Assembly: GCA_023253905.1 (NCBI GenBank)
Contig: JALREG010000058.1
Location: 1-5,665 of the forward strand
From: Burkholderiaceae bacterium
GTDB lineage: Bacteria; Pseudomonadota; Gammaproteobacteria; Burkholderiales; Burkholderiaceae
Length of the DNA: 5,665 bases
Direction: 5' to 3'
A program made the translations under genes and the position numbers. The notes beneath the pieces were generated by a model, which was not told where the DNA came from, made no database searches, and saw only the letters and a program-made list of their open reading frames with translations. This document shows positions 1 to 5,665 of the stretch, piece after piece. The first letter of the stretch is position 1. Each line of letters opens with the position of its first letter.

Positions 1-2
1 TG

Positions 3-164
3 ATGCTGTCGCTTGAGCAACCCTGGCAGTGGGGTGAAACCCGGGCGAGCGTGCGCGTGCAACTGCGTGCGGTCGAACGCTCAAATTTTGTGTCAGCCGG
101 TACCGACACAGTGTATGAACCCGCCAATCAGAGTGCGGAGCTGAGCGTGACGTTCTGGCGCTAG
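3..164 (+). CDS. 3' end of an unidentified beta-rich, possibly outer-membrane protein (5' partial)
   Basis: An open frame runs in from the left edge and stops at TAG 162-164, leaving about 53 visible residues. An ATG at position 3 happens to lie in frame, but the reading frame probably begins outside the window. The visible part shows two runs of alternating polar and hydrophobic residues: RASVRVQLRAVER, and a terminal run QSAELSVTFWR. They are separated by a polar turn-like stretch. A last amphipathic strand with an aromatic residue near the C-terminus is common in outer-membrane beta-barrels, so that is the best guess, but no family motif is visible. It converges on the spermidine-synthase-like gene, with only 29 bases between the two stops. 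Identity is unknown; a soluble beta-sandwich protein is equally possible. Confidence 0.5.
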   Translation: MLSLEQPWQWGETRASVRVQLRAVERSNFVSAGTDTVYEPANQSAELSVTFWR

Positions 165-193
165 CGGATGCGCGGGGCCAGGCTGCGGCGGCC

Positions 194-2245
194 TTACAGT
201 TTTTTCAGAATGCTGAGCAGATTCGAGAAATTATCGGTCCAGGCCTTGAACCCCGGGCGTGGTTCGAGTCGCGTGAAGTCGCGGAGCAGCTCGGGCAGGC
301 TTTCCAGCCGGCTCGGATCCACCAGGATCGCAAAGTGTGACGGGCGACAGAGTTCATCATCGGTCACCTTGGTGACCTGGTAGGCGAGTGCCACTTTCCC
401 AAGCTCTGCTGCGGCTGCAGCCATCACCGGACGCAAGTCCAGATAGTGATTGGTAATGTTGAAGATCAGGTACCCGTCGGGGCGCATGTGCCGCAGGTAT
501 ACCTTGATGGCCTCGATTGTGGCCAGATGCGTGGGCACCGAATCGCCAGAGAAAGCATCCATTGCGAGTACATCAAACTGTTGATCGGGCTCACGCTCGA
601 GCATCAGGCGGCCATCCCCCAGAATCGAAATGATCTTGGCTGGCGAATCTGACAGAAAAGTGAACTCGCTCTTGGCGAGATCGAGCACCTGTTCATTGAT
701 TTCATAGATGCGCATCTCGTCGCCTGGACGACCATAGACCGCGAGCGTGCCGGTACCAAGCCCGAGCACGCCCAGTTTGCGGGGTCGATCCTGAGGGAGG
801 CTCCGAAACACCCGACCGATGCCGGAGCGCTCGCAGAAGTAGGCGGTGGGGACGCGCCGCAATTTTTCGTCGAGGTACTGCTCGCCGTGATTGATTCGGC
901 CGTGCAGCATGACGCGCCGCATGCCGAAGTGTTCGTCCTTGACATCTTCCACCCGGGTCTGGCTGTAAAAGTTGCGCACCACCGCCCGGAAGCCCTCGAC
1001 ATAGGCGATTGAGAGGGTGGTGAGTCGCAGTCCGTAGAGCGCAACCAGAATAAGGAGAGCGATGCGCCACACCTTCGACAGCTCTCGCCACAACACCGCG
1101 AGCGTGAGTGCTGCGCAGAGGAACAGCCCGATCGGGAGTTCGAAGTAGGCGTTGAAAATGCTTGGAGCAATCAGGCCAACCAGCGTGCCGCCCAGTGCGC
1201 CGCCGATCGAAAGCATGAGGTAGAACAGCGTGAGATGCCGCACGGGGGGCTTGCGACGAACCAGCTCGCCGTGACAGACCATGCAGAACACGAAAAGCGA
1301 CACGCAGGTGACACCGATTAACACGGGCACCCAGGTGTAGACATCATGGACGCGATCAAGCGCGATGAAGGCCACCGGAAGCAGCGGCAAAAAGAGCTTG
1401 CGCACGTAGTAGCGTGGCGCATCAAAACAGAGGATGAAACTCAGGAGGTAGATGCTCAAGGGGAGCACCCACAGAAACGGCACCGGCGCAATGTCTTGCG
1501 TCAGGTGGCGGGTCATGGACAGCAGCAGAATCGATGCAGTGGCCGACAGACCCACCCAGATCAGAAGTTCGCCCGCGCCGGGCCGAGGGGTGTCGTCAGC
1601 CACTGCGGACTGCGCGCTCGTCGCGGATGAGGCCGCACCGTCGCCTGCCCGCCAGGTGAGCCATGCCGTGCCGAGCGCCGCGGCGACAAACACCACATAG
1701 GCGAGTGACCAGCTGGTGGCTTGCGCCTCGAGTGCCAACGCGGGTTCGATCAGCACCGGGTAGGTGAGAAGCGCCAGCATGGAGGCGAGATTGGAGAGCG
1801 CATAGAGGCGATAGGCGCGCGAGCCGTCGCCACTGGCGATGCCGACGCGTGCGTACCACGCTTGCATCAGCGGCCCGGTGGTGGAGAGCAGCAGGTAGGG
1901 TGCGCCACACGCCACCGCGAGCACTGCCAGGACTGCGAGCGACGGATAGTCGAGCGTCATGCCCTTCCAGGAAGCGTCGGCAGCAACCGGCAGCGTGACA
2001 AGAGAGACCACCAGCAGAGCGGCGTGAACAAGGGGCTGGCGTGACCGCGAGACCTTTTCATGGAGCCAGTGCACATAGCCATAGCCAAGCAGCAGCACGC
2101 TCTGGAAAAAAACGATGCAGGTGCTCCAGACCGATGACGACCCGCCAAACCACGGCAGGATCATTTTCGCGACGATGGGCTGAATCTGGAACAGCAAAAA
2201 CGCCGACAGAAAAACGGTGGTGGCGAAAACGACCATTGCGCTCAT
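194..2245 (-). CDS. Integral membrane protein with C-terminal spermidine-synthase-like (SAM-binding) domain
   Basis: The 683-residue protein has two parts. Residues 1 to about 412 are very hydrophobic, with roughly 12-13 membrane segments (for example 7-24, 41-60, 101-120, 146-168, 255-273, 305-323, 339-360, 393-412). Family-typical stretches include FQIQPIVAKMILPWFGG near the N-terminus, VPFLWVLPLSIYLLSF at 255-270 and CMVCHGEL at 321-328. Residues about 430-683 form a Rossmann-type domain: glycine loop LGLGTGT at 494-500, acidic E515 in YEIN, GDGRLML at 543-549, DAFSGDSVPTHL at 563-574, and TDNFSNLL near the end. This architecture is usually annotated as fused MFS/spermidine synthase. The loop lacks the Asp of the GGGDGG motif of classical aminopropyltransferases, so polyamine synthesis is not established and the substrate is unknown. 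ATG 2243-2245 is preceded by GGAG at 2254-2257 with an 8-base spacer. It lies 64 bases after the HrgC-like gene and is probably cotranscribed. Confidence 0.9.
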   Translation of the reverse strand: MSAMVVFATTVFLSAFLLFQIQPIVAKMILPWFGGSSSVWSTCIVFFQSVLLLGYGYVHWLHEKVSRSRQPLVHAALLVVSLVTLPVAADASWKGMTLDYPSLAVLAVLAVACGAPYLLLSTTGPLMQAWYARVGIASGDGSRAYRLYALSNLASMLALLTYPVLIEPALALEAQATSWSLAYVVFVAAALGTAWLTWRAGDGAASSATSAQSAVADDTPRPGAGELLIWVGLSATASILLLSMTRHLTQDIAPVPFLWVLPLSIYLLSFILCFDAPRYYVRKLFLPLLPVAFIALDRVHDVYTWVPVLIGVTCVSLFVFCMVCHGELVRRKPPVRHLTLFYLMLSIGGALGGTLVGLIAPSIFNAYFELPIGLFLCAALTLAVLWRELSKVWRIALLILVALYGLRLTTLSIAYVEGFRAVVRNFYSQTRVEDVKDEHFGMRRVMLHGRINHGEQYLDEKLRRVPTAYFCERSGIGRVFRSLPQDRPRKLGVLGLGTGTLAVYGRPGDEMRIYEINEQVLDLAKSEFTFLSDSPAKIISILGDGRLMLEREPDQQFDVLAMDAFSGDSVPTHLATIEAIKVYLRHMRPDGYLIFNITNHYLDLRPVMAAAAAELGKVALAYQVTKVTDDELCRPSHFAILVDPSRLESLPELLRDFTRLEPRPGFKAWTDNFSNLLSILKKL

Positions 2246-2309
2246 ACGGTCCGCTCCAGCGGCTTACAAGTGGGTTGGGTGAGTCGAAGGGTAACAAATC
2301 CGGCGCTGA

Positions 2310-2615
2310 TCAGCCGGCAGGCGTACCGATGCCCAGCGCCACGCGGGCGCCCGCCATGACGTCTTCGCGGTCGGCGAGCACATAGCCTTTTTCGAGCATC
2401 CGGATCATGAACTGGCGGTTGTAGAGGAACGCCACGATCAGCTGCCAGAGGCCGAAGCTGAACAGGGTGAACAGGAGATGGAGCGCTGCCACACCCAGTT
2501 CGCCACGAAAAAGCGGCACCCACCAGCCGAAGAAAAGGTAGGTCCAGCTGAAGCCATAGTAGCCACTGCGAATGAGGCCAGTCGGTGGGTGCTGCAGCAT
2601 GACTTTCTGGGCCAT
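2310..2615 (-). CDS. Small HrgC-like membrane protein
   Basis: A 101-residue protein starting at ATG 2613-2615. The frame is open further upstream to 2693, but only this start has a good ribosome site (GGAG at 2624-2627, 8-base spacer), and the residues upstream of it are arginine-rich and unlike a protein N-terminus. After a short polar head comes an aromatic hydrophobic stretch, GFSWTYLFFGWWVPLFRGE (21-39), then a membrane segment at about 40-64, then YNRQFMIRMLEKGY (65-78) and a soluble tail. The pattern GFSW-x3-FFG-x5-LFRG followed by a helix, YN and LLEKGY-like residues matches, from memory, small proteins annotated as HrgC; the match is not checked by alignment. Function is unknown. It is first in a probable operon with the spermidine-synthase-like membrane protein and diverges from the lipoprotein esterase gene. 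Confidence 0.8.
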   Translation of the reverse strand: MAQKVMLQHPPTGLIRSGYYGFSWTYLFFGWWVPLFRGELGVAALHLLFTLFSFGLWQLIVAFLYNRQFMIRMLEKGYVLADREDVMAGARVALGIGTPAG

Positions 2616-2621
2616 CAAGCG

Positions 2622-2627
2622 TTCTCC
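2622..2627 (-). promoter_or_regulatory. Ribosome binding site that sets the start of the HrgC-like gene
   Basis: Read on the minus strand the bases are GGAGAA, with 8 bases between GGAG and ATG 2613-2615. The same motif and spacing precede the genes starting at 2245 and 2784. The upstream in-frame ATG codons near 2690 have no comparable site, which decides for the shorter 101-residue protein. Confidence 0.7.
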
Positions 2628-2723
2628 ACATCGGATGATGCGTGATATTGTGCCCCACGCGGTGGGTCGTGCCTTGACGAAGACGCGCATCAATGAAGGC
2701 GGTCATCGTTTCGCGCACCGGGC

Positions 2724-2751
2724 CCGCGCAGACCGGTGCAGTCTGCCGGTC
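2724..2751 (+). repeat. Overlapping inverted repeats able to form alternative hairpins upstream of the lipoprotein gene
   Basis: GCAGAC (2728-2733) pairs with GTCTGC (2741-2746) around a 7-base loop. The stem extends through one bulged base (2727) by CCG (2724-2726) with CGG (2747-2749), giving nine base pairs. A second, mutually exclusive pairing is GACCGG (2731-2736) with CCGGTC (2746-2751). The end of the structure is about 32 bases before the ATG at 2784. It is not followed by a T-run on either strand, so it is not an intrinsic terminator. It may be a leader RNA structure, a protein-binding site, or chance in GC-rich DNA. Confidence 0.4.
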
Positions 2752-2771
2752 ATCACATCCAATCAAAAAAC

Positions 2772-2775
2772 GGAG
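2772..2775 (+). promoter_or_regulatory. Ribosome binding site that sets the start of the lipoprotein esterase
   Basis: GGAG with an 8-base spacer precedes ATG 2784-2786. Starting there puts a compact lipoprotein signal peptide exactly at the N-terminus. The in-frame ATG at 2736 would add 16 polar residues in front of the signal and lies inside the hairpin region, so it is rejected. Confidence 0.75.
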
Positions 2776-2783
2776 ACAGCAGC

Positions 2784-3842
2784 ATGAGCTATCGACTGCT
2801 TGGCATGGCCGTAGCGCTGGGCGCCCTCGCGCTTGGGGGATGCGCGCATCATCGCCCTGCCGATCACTACGGGGTGAAGGAAGTAGGCAGCTTTCACATT
2901 GGGGGGCGGCAGGTCACGCTCTCTGGCTTACCGACCAAAGAGATCGTATTCACCGCTGGCGCGGCGCCCTTCAAGGTTGATCCGAACGGTGACTTCGAAG
3001 TCGAACAGATGTACGTGCAGTACGTGAAGCTTCACGAAATGAGCCGGAAGGGCCGTTATCCGATGCTGATGTGGCACGGCGGCGGCTTGTCGGGTGTGAC
3101 CTGGGAAACCAAGCCCGACGGTAACCCTGGCTGGCAGCAGTTCTTCCTCAAGGCGGGGCATGATGTTTATGTGAGCGATGCGGTGGAGCGGGGCAGGGCG
3201 TCCTGGGCGCGTTATCCCGAAATCTTCAAGACCGAGCCGTTCTTCCGGACCAAGAAAGAGGCGTGGGAGCTTTTCCGTCTCGGACCGGAGGGCACCGGCT
3301 ACAACACCGATCCAGCGAAGCGCACCGTATTCCCCGAGGGCACACTATTTCCCGTGAAGGCCTTTGATCAGTTCGGCAAACAAGGCATCCCCCGCTGGGC
3401 AACCAATGACGCGGCGTCGCAGGCCGCCTATGACCAGTATGTTCAGAAGGTGTGTCCCTGCGTGATCGTGGTGCACAGCCAGGGCGGCAACTTCACGTTC
3501 AACGCAGCACTCAAGGCACCTGGCATGGTGAAGGGCGTGATTGCAATCGAGCCCTCGGGCGCACCCAATCCGCAGCGCACCGACCTGTCACCCCTCAAAG
3601 GCGTACCGCATCTGTTCGTGTGGGGCGATTACCTCGAGCGGCATTCGCTCTGGCAGAGAATCATGCCGGCGGTCAATGCCTACGAGGACGCGCTTCGCAA
3701 GCAGGGCACCGACGTAACCCGTATCGATCTGCCCAAACTCGGCATTCGCGGCAACTCGCACATGCTGATGATGGACACCAACTCCGATCAGATCGCTGCC
3801 ATGATTCAAAAGTGGATGGTCGACAAGGGACTGTCACAGTAA
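2784..3842 (+). CDS. Lipoprotein alpha/beta-hydrolase, esterase-713-like
   Basis: The 352-residue precursor begins with a short signal peptide (residues 1-19) ending in the lipobox LGG before Cys20. Ala at +2 and no Asp favour sorting to the outer membrane. The mature part resembles, from memory, the atypical bacterial esterase 713 of Alcaligenes. Shared landmarks are HGGGLSGVTWET (98-109, oxyanion-hole region), PDGNPGWQQFFLKAGHDVYV (111-130), RGRASW (136-141), nucleophile elbow VVHSQGGNF with Ser232, AIEPSG with Glu256 and GNSHMLMMD with His326. The expected triad is Ser232-Glu256-His326, with Glu in place of the usual Asp and His replacing the first Gly of GxSxG. Residues about 140-220 should form the cap over the active site. 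The natural substrate is unknown; the family hydrolyses esters in the envelope or outside the cell. The gene lies 22 bases before the GNAT ATG, so the two are probably cotranscribed. Confidence 0.9.
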   Translation: MSYRLLGMAVALGALALGGCAHHRPADHYGVKEVGSFHIGGRQVTLSGLPTKEIVFTAGAAPFKVDPNGDFEVEQMYVQYVKLHEMSRKGRYPMLMWHGGGLSGVTWETKPDGNPGWQQFFLKAGHDVYVSDAVERGRASWARYPEIFKTEPFFRTKKEAWELFRLGPEGTGYNTDPAKRTVFPEGTLFPVKAFDQFGKQGIPRWATNDAASQAAYDQYVQKVCPCVIVVHSQGGNFTFNAALKAPGMVKGVIAIEPSGAPNPQRTDLSPLKGVPHLFVWGDYLERHSLWQRIMPAVNAYEDALRKQGTDVTRIDLPKLGIRGNSHMLMMDTNSDQIAAMIQKWMVDKGLSQ

Positions 3843-3864
3843 ACGGCACCGGACGCGGCGCGTG

Positions 3865-4611
3865 ATGACCGACGAGCACGGTCTTCCGGTCGGGCCCCCG
3901 GTTCCTGGGTGGGACGGGGCTCGGCCGCCGCAACGCCGGGTGCTTGAGGGGCGGTTCTGCCGGCTCGAGCCGGTCGACATTGAGCGACACGGCTCAGCCC
4001 TTTGGAGCGCGCATTCGATCGCGCCTGACGGCCGGCACTGGGCCTATCTTTTTCAGGACAGGCCCGCCACCGAAGTGGCCTTTCTTGAACTGCTCTCTCG
4101 GATGGCGCAGAGCGTTGATCCGCTGCACTGGTCGGTCATTGATGATCGAGACGGGGCTGCCACGGGCACGCTGTCATTGATGCGGATCGACCCCGCGCAC
4201 GGCGTGATCGAGGTGGGCAATGTCAATTTCTCGCCAGCGCTTCAGCGCACCTGCGCATCGACTGAGGCGCAATACCTCCTGATGCGCCATGTATTCGAGG
4301 ACCTGGGTTATCGGCGCTATGAGTGGAAGTGCGACAGCCTTAATGCCAGGTCCCGTGCGACCGCGCTTCGGCTGGGATTCAGCTTTGAGGGCATTTTCCG
4401 GCAGGCGGTGGTCTATAAGGGGCGCTCACGCGATACCGCGTGGTATTCAGTCGTTGATGGCGAGTGGCCTCAAGTGCGCGCTGGGTTCGAGCGCTGGCTC
4501 GCGCCCGACAACATTAACGCAACGGGGCAGCGCCTGCGCAGCCTGATCGAGTGCCGCGAAGACGCTCGCCTGTCCTTGGGCAGTGTTGGTCAGCCGCCCG
4601 CCGCGGTATAG
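3865..4611 (+). CDS. GNAT-family N-acetyltransferase (RimJ/RimL-like)
   Basis: A 248-residue cytoplasmic protein, complete compared with the family. The N-terminus GLPVGPPVPGWDGARPP followed by EGRFCRLEPVD (28-38) matches the usual start of this group. Conserved core stretches are GTLSLMRIDP (101-110), IEVGNVNFSPALQRT (115-129), TEAQYLLMRHVFEDLGYRR (133-151), EWKCDSLNARSRATALRLGF (153-172), FEGIFRQA (174-181) and RDTAWYSVVDGEWP (189-202). The fold transfers acetyl from acetyl-CoA to an amine; the substrate here is unknown. The Q/R-x-x-G-x-G/A acetyl-CoA loop is represented by QRTCAST, without glycines, which I believe is normal for this subgroup. Start: GTG 3862 immediately precedes ATG 3865 in frame; I prefer the ATG. 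The ribosome site is weak (GGACG at 3851-3855), so translation may be coupled to the esterase gene ending at 3842. The 3' end overlaps the convergent oxidoreductase gene. Confidence 0.88.
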   Translation: MTDEHGLPVGPPVPGWDGARPPQRRVLEGRFCRLEPVDIERHGSALWSAHSIAPDGRHWAYLFQDRPATEVAFLELLSRMAQSVDPLHWSVIDDRDGAATGTLSLMRIDPAHGVIEVGNVNFSPALQRTCASTEAQYLLMRHVFEDLGYRRYEWKCDSLNARSRATALRLGFSFEGIFRQAVVYKGRSRDTAWYSVVDGEWPQVRAGFERWLAPDNINATGQRLRSLIECREDARLSLGSVGQPPAAV

Positions 4612-5549
4612 ATCCGATCCTGCAGGCGCACTGCAGCCAAACAGTCCCGAACCGGCACCGGCGGGGCGGCGTTCGCTTCAAAGGCGTCCATTGCAGCATG
4701 CGTCATGGTTTGATAAAGCCGATGCGGCGTGGCGACTTCGCGCGTTTCCAGCGAACCGCCTCGTCGATGTATCCAGAGCCTGCCGTTACTCTCGCGAAGG
4801 TAGGCGCCTGAGGTGGCAATTCGCCACTCATAGTCGCCCCCCTCCTGAAGGTTGGCGTAGCTGTAGCCCGCTTCCAGCGACACATGAAAACCGTCGGCGC
4901 TCGCGAGGCTCGCTGCGGCGAACTCTTCAATGCCAGGGGCGGCGTCGAAGCGGTGGCAATGTGCGCTCAATACCCTAAGCGGCTGGCCTGCGGCGAGGCC
5001 CAGGACAGCGTCTGCGCCATGAACGCCGAGATTACGCAGCGCGCCCCCGCCGCTTGCAGCCGGTTCCAGCATCCAGCCCACACCAGAATCGCGGTAGCGC
5101 GACGCTGGGCCGTTGATGGTGCGGAAATGCGCATGTCGAAGTTCGCCCAACGTTCCTGCTGCAGTGAGGGAACGAACCTCGGCCCAGATCGCCATGTAGC
5201 GATTGGGCAGGCAGACGCTTGCGAAGATGCCCGCGGCCTCAATGGCGGCAGCAGCCCGCTCGGCTTCTTGAGCATGTCGCCCCATGGGCTTTTCCACCAG
5301 CATCGGAACGCGCAGTGCGGCGACGCGTGCGATTTCGTCGGCCGCGTGATCATGCCGCGGCAACACCACCGCAAAGTCTGGGCGCAGGCGCTCGATCATC
5401 GCTTCGGTGGGCGCGATGAATTCAACGCCCAGGCGCGTCGCGGCGGACTCGCCGGCGACGGGGTCGGTGTCGGAGGCGCCACAGAGCAGCGCGCCGCGCG
5501 CCCGCAGTGCTTCGGCATAGCGGGGCGCGTGCCAGTGGCTTGCGCCGGG
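4590..5549 (-). CDS. Gfo/Idh/MocA-family oxidoreductase, truncated at its N-terminus
   Basis: The minus-strand frame is open from TGA 5550-5552 to TGA 4590-4592, 319 codons. It reads [14 protein letters not shown] just after the upstream stop, then GASDTDP (residues about 27-33), [14 protein letters not shown] (56-69), the EKP motif at 86-88, and in the C-terminal domain [19 protein letters not shown] (about 167-185) with the conserved His. These identify an NAD(P)-dependent dehydrogenase of sugars, inositol or related polyols; the substrate cannot be told. GASHWH corresponds to the end of the first Rossmann strand and glycine loop, so about 6-10 N-terminal residues with the start codon are missing. 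No ATG, GTG or TTG occurs until ATG 5397-5399, and starting there would delete about 50 more residues including most of the coenzyme-binding half. It is therefore probably non-functional as seen, or its head lies elsewhere because of a mis-join. Its 3' end overlaps the GNAT gene by 22 bases. Confidence 0.8.
   Translation of the reverse strand, partial: PGASHWHAPRYAEALRARGALLCGASDTDPVAGESAATRLGVEFIAPTEAMIERLRPDFAVVLPRHDHAADEIARVAALRVPMLVEKPMGRHAQEAERAAAAIEAAGIFASVCLPNRYMAIWAEVRSLTAAGTLGELRHAHFRTINGPASRYRDSGVGWMLEPAASGGGALRNLGVHGADAVLGLAAGQPLRVLSAHCHRFDAAPGIEEFAAASLASADGFHVSLEAGYSYANLQEGGDYEWRIATSGAYLRESNGRLWIHRRGGSLETREVATPHRLYQTMTHAAMDAFEANAAPPVPVRDCLAAVRLQDRIYTAAGG
5539..5546. other. Junction where two divergent genes are both headless
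   Basis: Recognisable oxidoreductase sequence (minus strand, GASHWH) runs up to codon 5544-5546. Recognisable ABC ATPase sequence (plus strand, LAPGQW) begins at codon 5539-5541. Both families require further N-terminal residues, and neither frame continues: the minus frame meets TGA at 5550-5552 and the plus frame meets TAG at 5518-5520. The bases around 5539-5546 can be read as part of either gene, as expected at a microhomology join. A DNA rearrangement or an assembly chimera are the two explanations. Confidence 0.55.
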
Positions 5550-5665
5550 TCAATGGCTGATGCTCACCGGTGACAACGGCACCGGCAAGTCGACCCTGCT
5601 GCGCATCCTTGCCGGACTGGTCCATCCCGATACCGGCGAAGTTCGCTGGCAGGGCACACCCAGAC
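5539..5665 (+). CDS. ccmA: ABC transporter ATPase, CcmA-like (heme exporter / cytochrome c maturation), N-terminally truncated and partial at the window end
   Basis: The plus frame reads [19 protein letters not shown] and continues [20 protein letters not shown] to the window edge. GDNGTGKST (codons about 5572-5598) is a Walker A loop. The following LLRILAGL-x2-PD-x-GEV-x-WQG-x-P closely resembles the same region of E. coli CcmA from memory, especially the Trp in GEVxW, which is unusual for other ABC ATPases. CcmA with CcmB would form the ATP-driven part of the CcmABCDE system that releases heme-loaded CcmE in the periplasm. About 25-30 residues normally precede LxPGxW, including the first beta-strands; here the frame closes at TAG 5518-5520 and no start codon is present before ATG 5560, directly before the Walker A loop. 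No ribosome site is seen at 5560. A complete ccmA and the rest of a ccm operon would lie to the right. Another ABC subfamily is possible. Confidence 0.65.

Larger units (their letters stand above)
2616..2783. promoter_or_regulatory. Divergent intergenic region, presumed promoters for both flanking operons
   Basis: These 168 bases separate two divergently transcribed genes, so at least one promoter for each direction should lie here or overlap the coding ends. I cannot define either. On the plus strand TTGACG at 2674-2679 looks like a -35 box but has no acceptable -10 at 16-18 bases. On the minus strand, CACAAT in the AT-rich patch around 2645-2652 is a weak -10 candidate without a good -35. 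Inverted repeats are present: CCCAC-GCG-GTGGG at 2654-2666 and a hairpin at 2724-2749. Regulation by a repressor or activator is possible but is inference. Confidence 0.4.

Noticed and set aside
176..205. GGCC...GGCC followed by six Ts, resembling an intrinsic terminator for the left-edge gene
   Set aside because: The stem is only four base pairs, six bases separate it from the T-run, and the Ts encode the terminal lysines of the opposite gene.
604..1170. A 188-codon minus-strand open frame and a second one at 702-1091
   Set aside because: Both are other-frame shadows of the spermidine-synthase-like gene, low in complexity and rich in Ser, Arg and Cys.
2305..2314. Perfect palindrome GCTGATCAGC at the end of the HrgC-like gene
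   Set aside because: It is short, the flanking bases do not extend the stem, no T-run follows, and it is mostly coding sequence; there is insufficient support for an operator or terminator.
2674..2679. TTGACG as a -35 promoter element
   Set aside because: No -10-like hexamer lies 16-18 bases downstream on the plus strand.
2242..2766. A 174-codon minus-strand open frame covering the HrgC-like gene and the intergenic region
   Set aside because: It has an Arg/His/Pro-rich composition and no ribosome site, and it overlaps the better supported 101-residue gene in another frame.
2736..2783. In-frame upstream ATG extending the lipoprotein by 16 residues
   Set aside because: It would bury the signal peptide behind a polar stretch; the ATG at 2784 has GGAG at ideal spacing and a proper lipoprotein signal.
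4884..5573. A 229-codon open frame on the plus strand
   Set aside because: It lies antisense to the oxidoreductase, which has clear family motifs; its translation is cysteine- and arginine-rich without recognisable domains, and it crosses the suspected junction.

Overview
The window is GC-rich DNA with closely packed genes and GGAG ribosome sites. Protein content (a membrane-anchored spermidine-synthase-like protein, an HrgC-like membrane protein, an esterase-713-type lipoprotein, a CcmA-like ABC ATPase) and a clear Gram-negative lipoprotein signal fit a proteobacterium. A betaproteobacterium is my best guess, by impression rather than by a marker gene.

Layout. (1) 3-164 (+) is the 3' end of a beta-rich, possibly outer-membrane protein. 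(2) 194-2615 (-) is a probable two-gene operon: a 101-residue HrgC-like membrane protein, then a 683-residue membrane protein with a C-terminal spermidine-synthase/methyltransferase-like domain. (3) 2616-2783 is a divergent intergenic region with several inverted repeats and no convincing sigma-70 promoter. (4) 2784-4611 (+) is a probable two-gene operon: an exported lipoprotein esterase related to the atypical esterase 713, and a cytoplasmic GNAT acetyltransferase. (5) 4590-5549 (-) is a Gfo/Idh/MocA-type NAD(P)-dependent oxidoreductase whose stop end overlaps the GNAT gene by 22 bases. (6) From about 5539 to the window end (+) is the Walker A part of an ABC ATPase resembling CcmA, the ATPase of cytochrome c maturation.

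The most notable point is at about 5540-5550. The oxidoreductase and the ABC ATPase face away from each other, yet both lack their N-terminal coding sequence and no intergenic DNA lies between them. Recognisable homology to each family runs up to the same few bases. This suggests a rearrangement breakpoint or a chimeric assembly join. Apart from that I see ordinary chromosomal genes. The pairing of esterase lipoprotein with GNAT, and of HrgC-like protein with the spermidine-synthase-like membrane protein, may be functional but no pathway can be read from the sequence. I found no RNA genes, CRISPR, insertion sequences or convincing intrinsic terminators, and no stretch over 300 bases lacks a gene.
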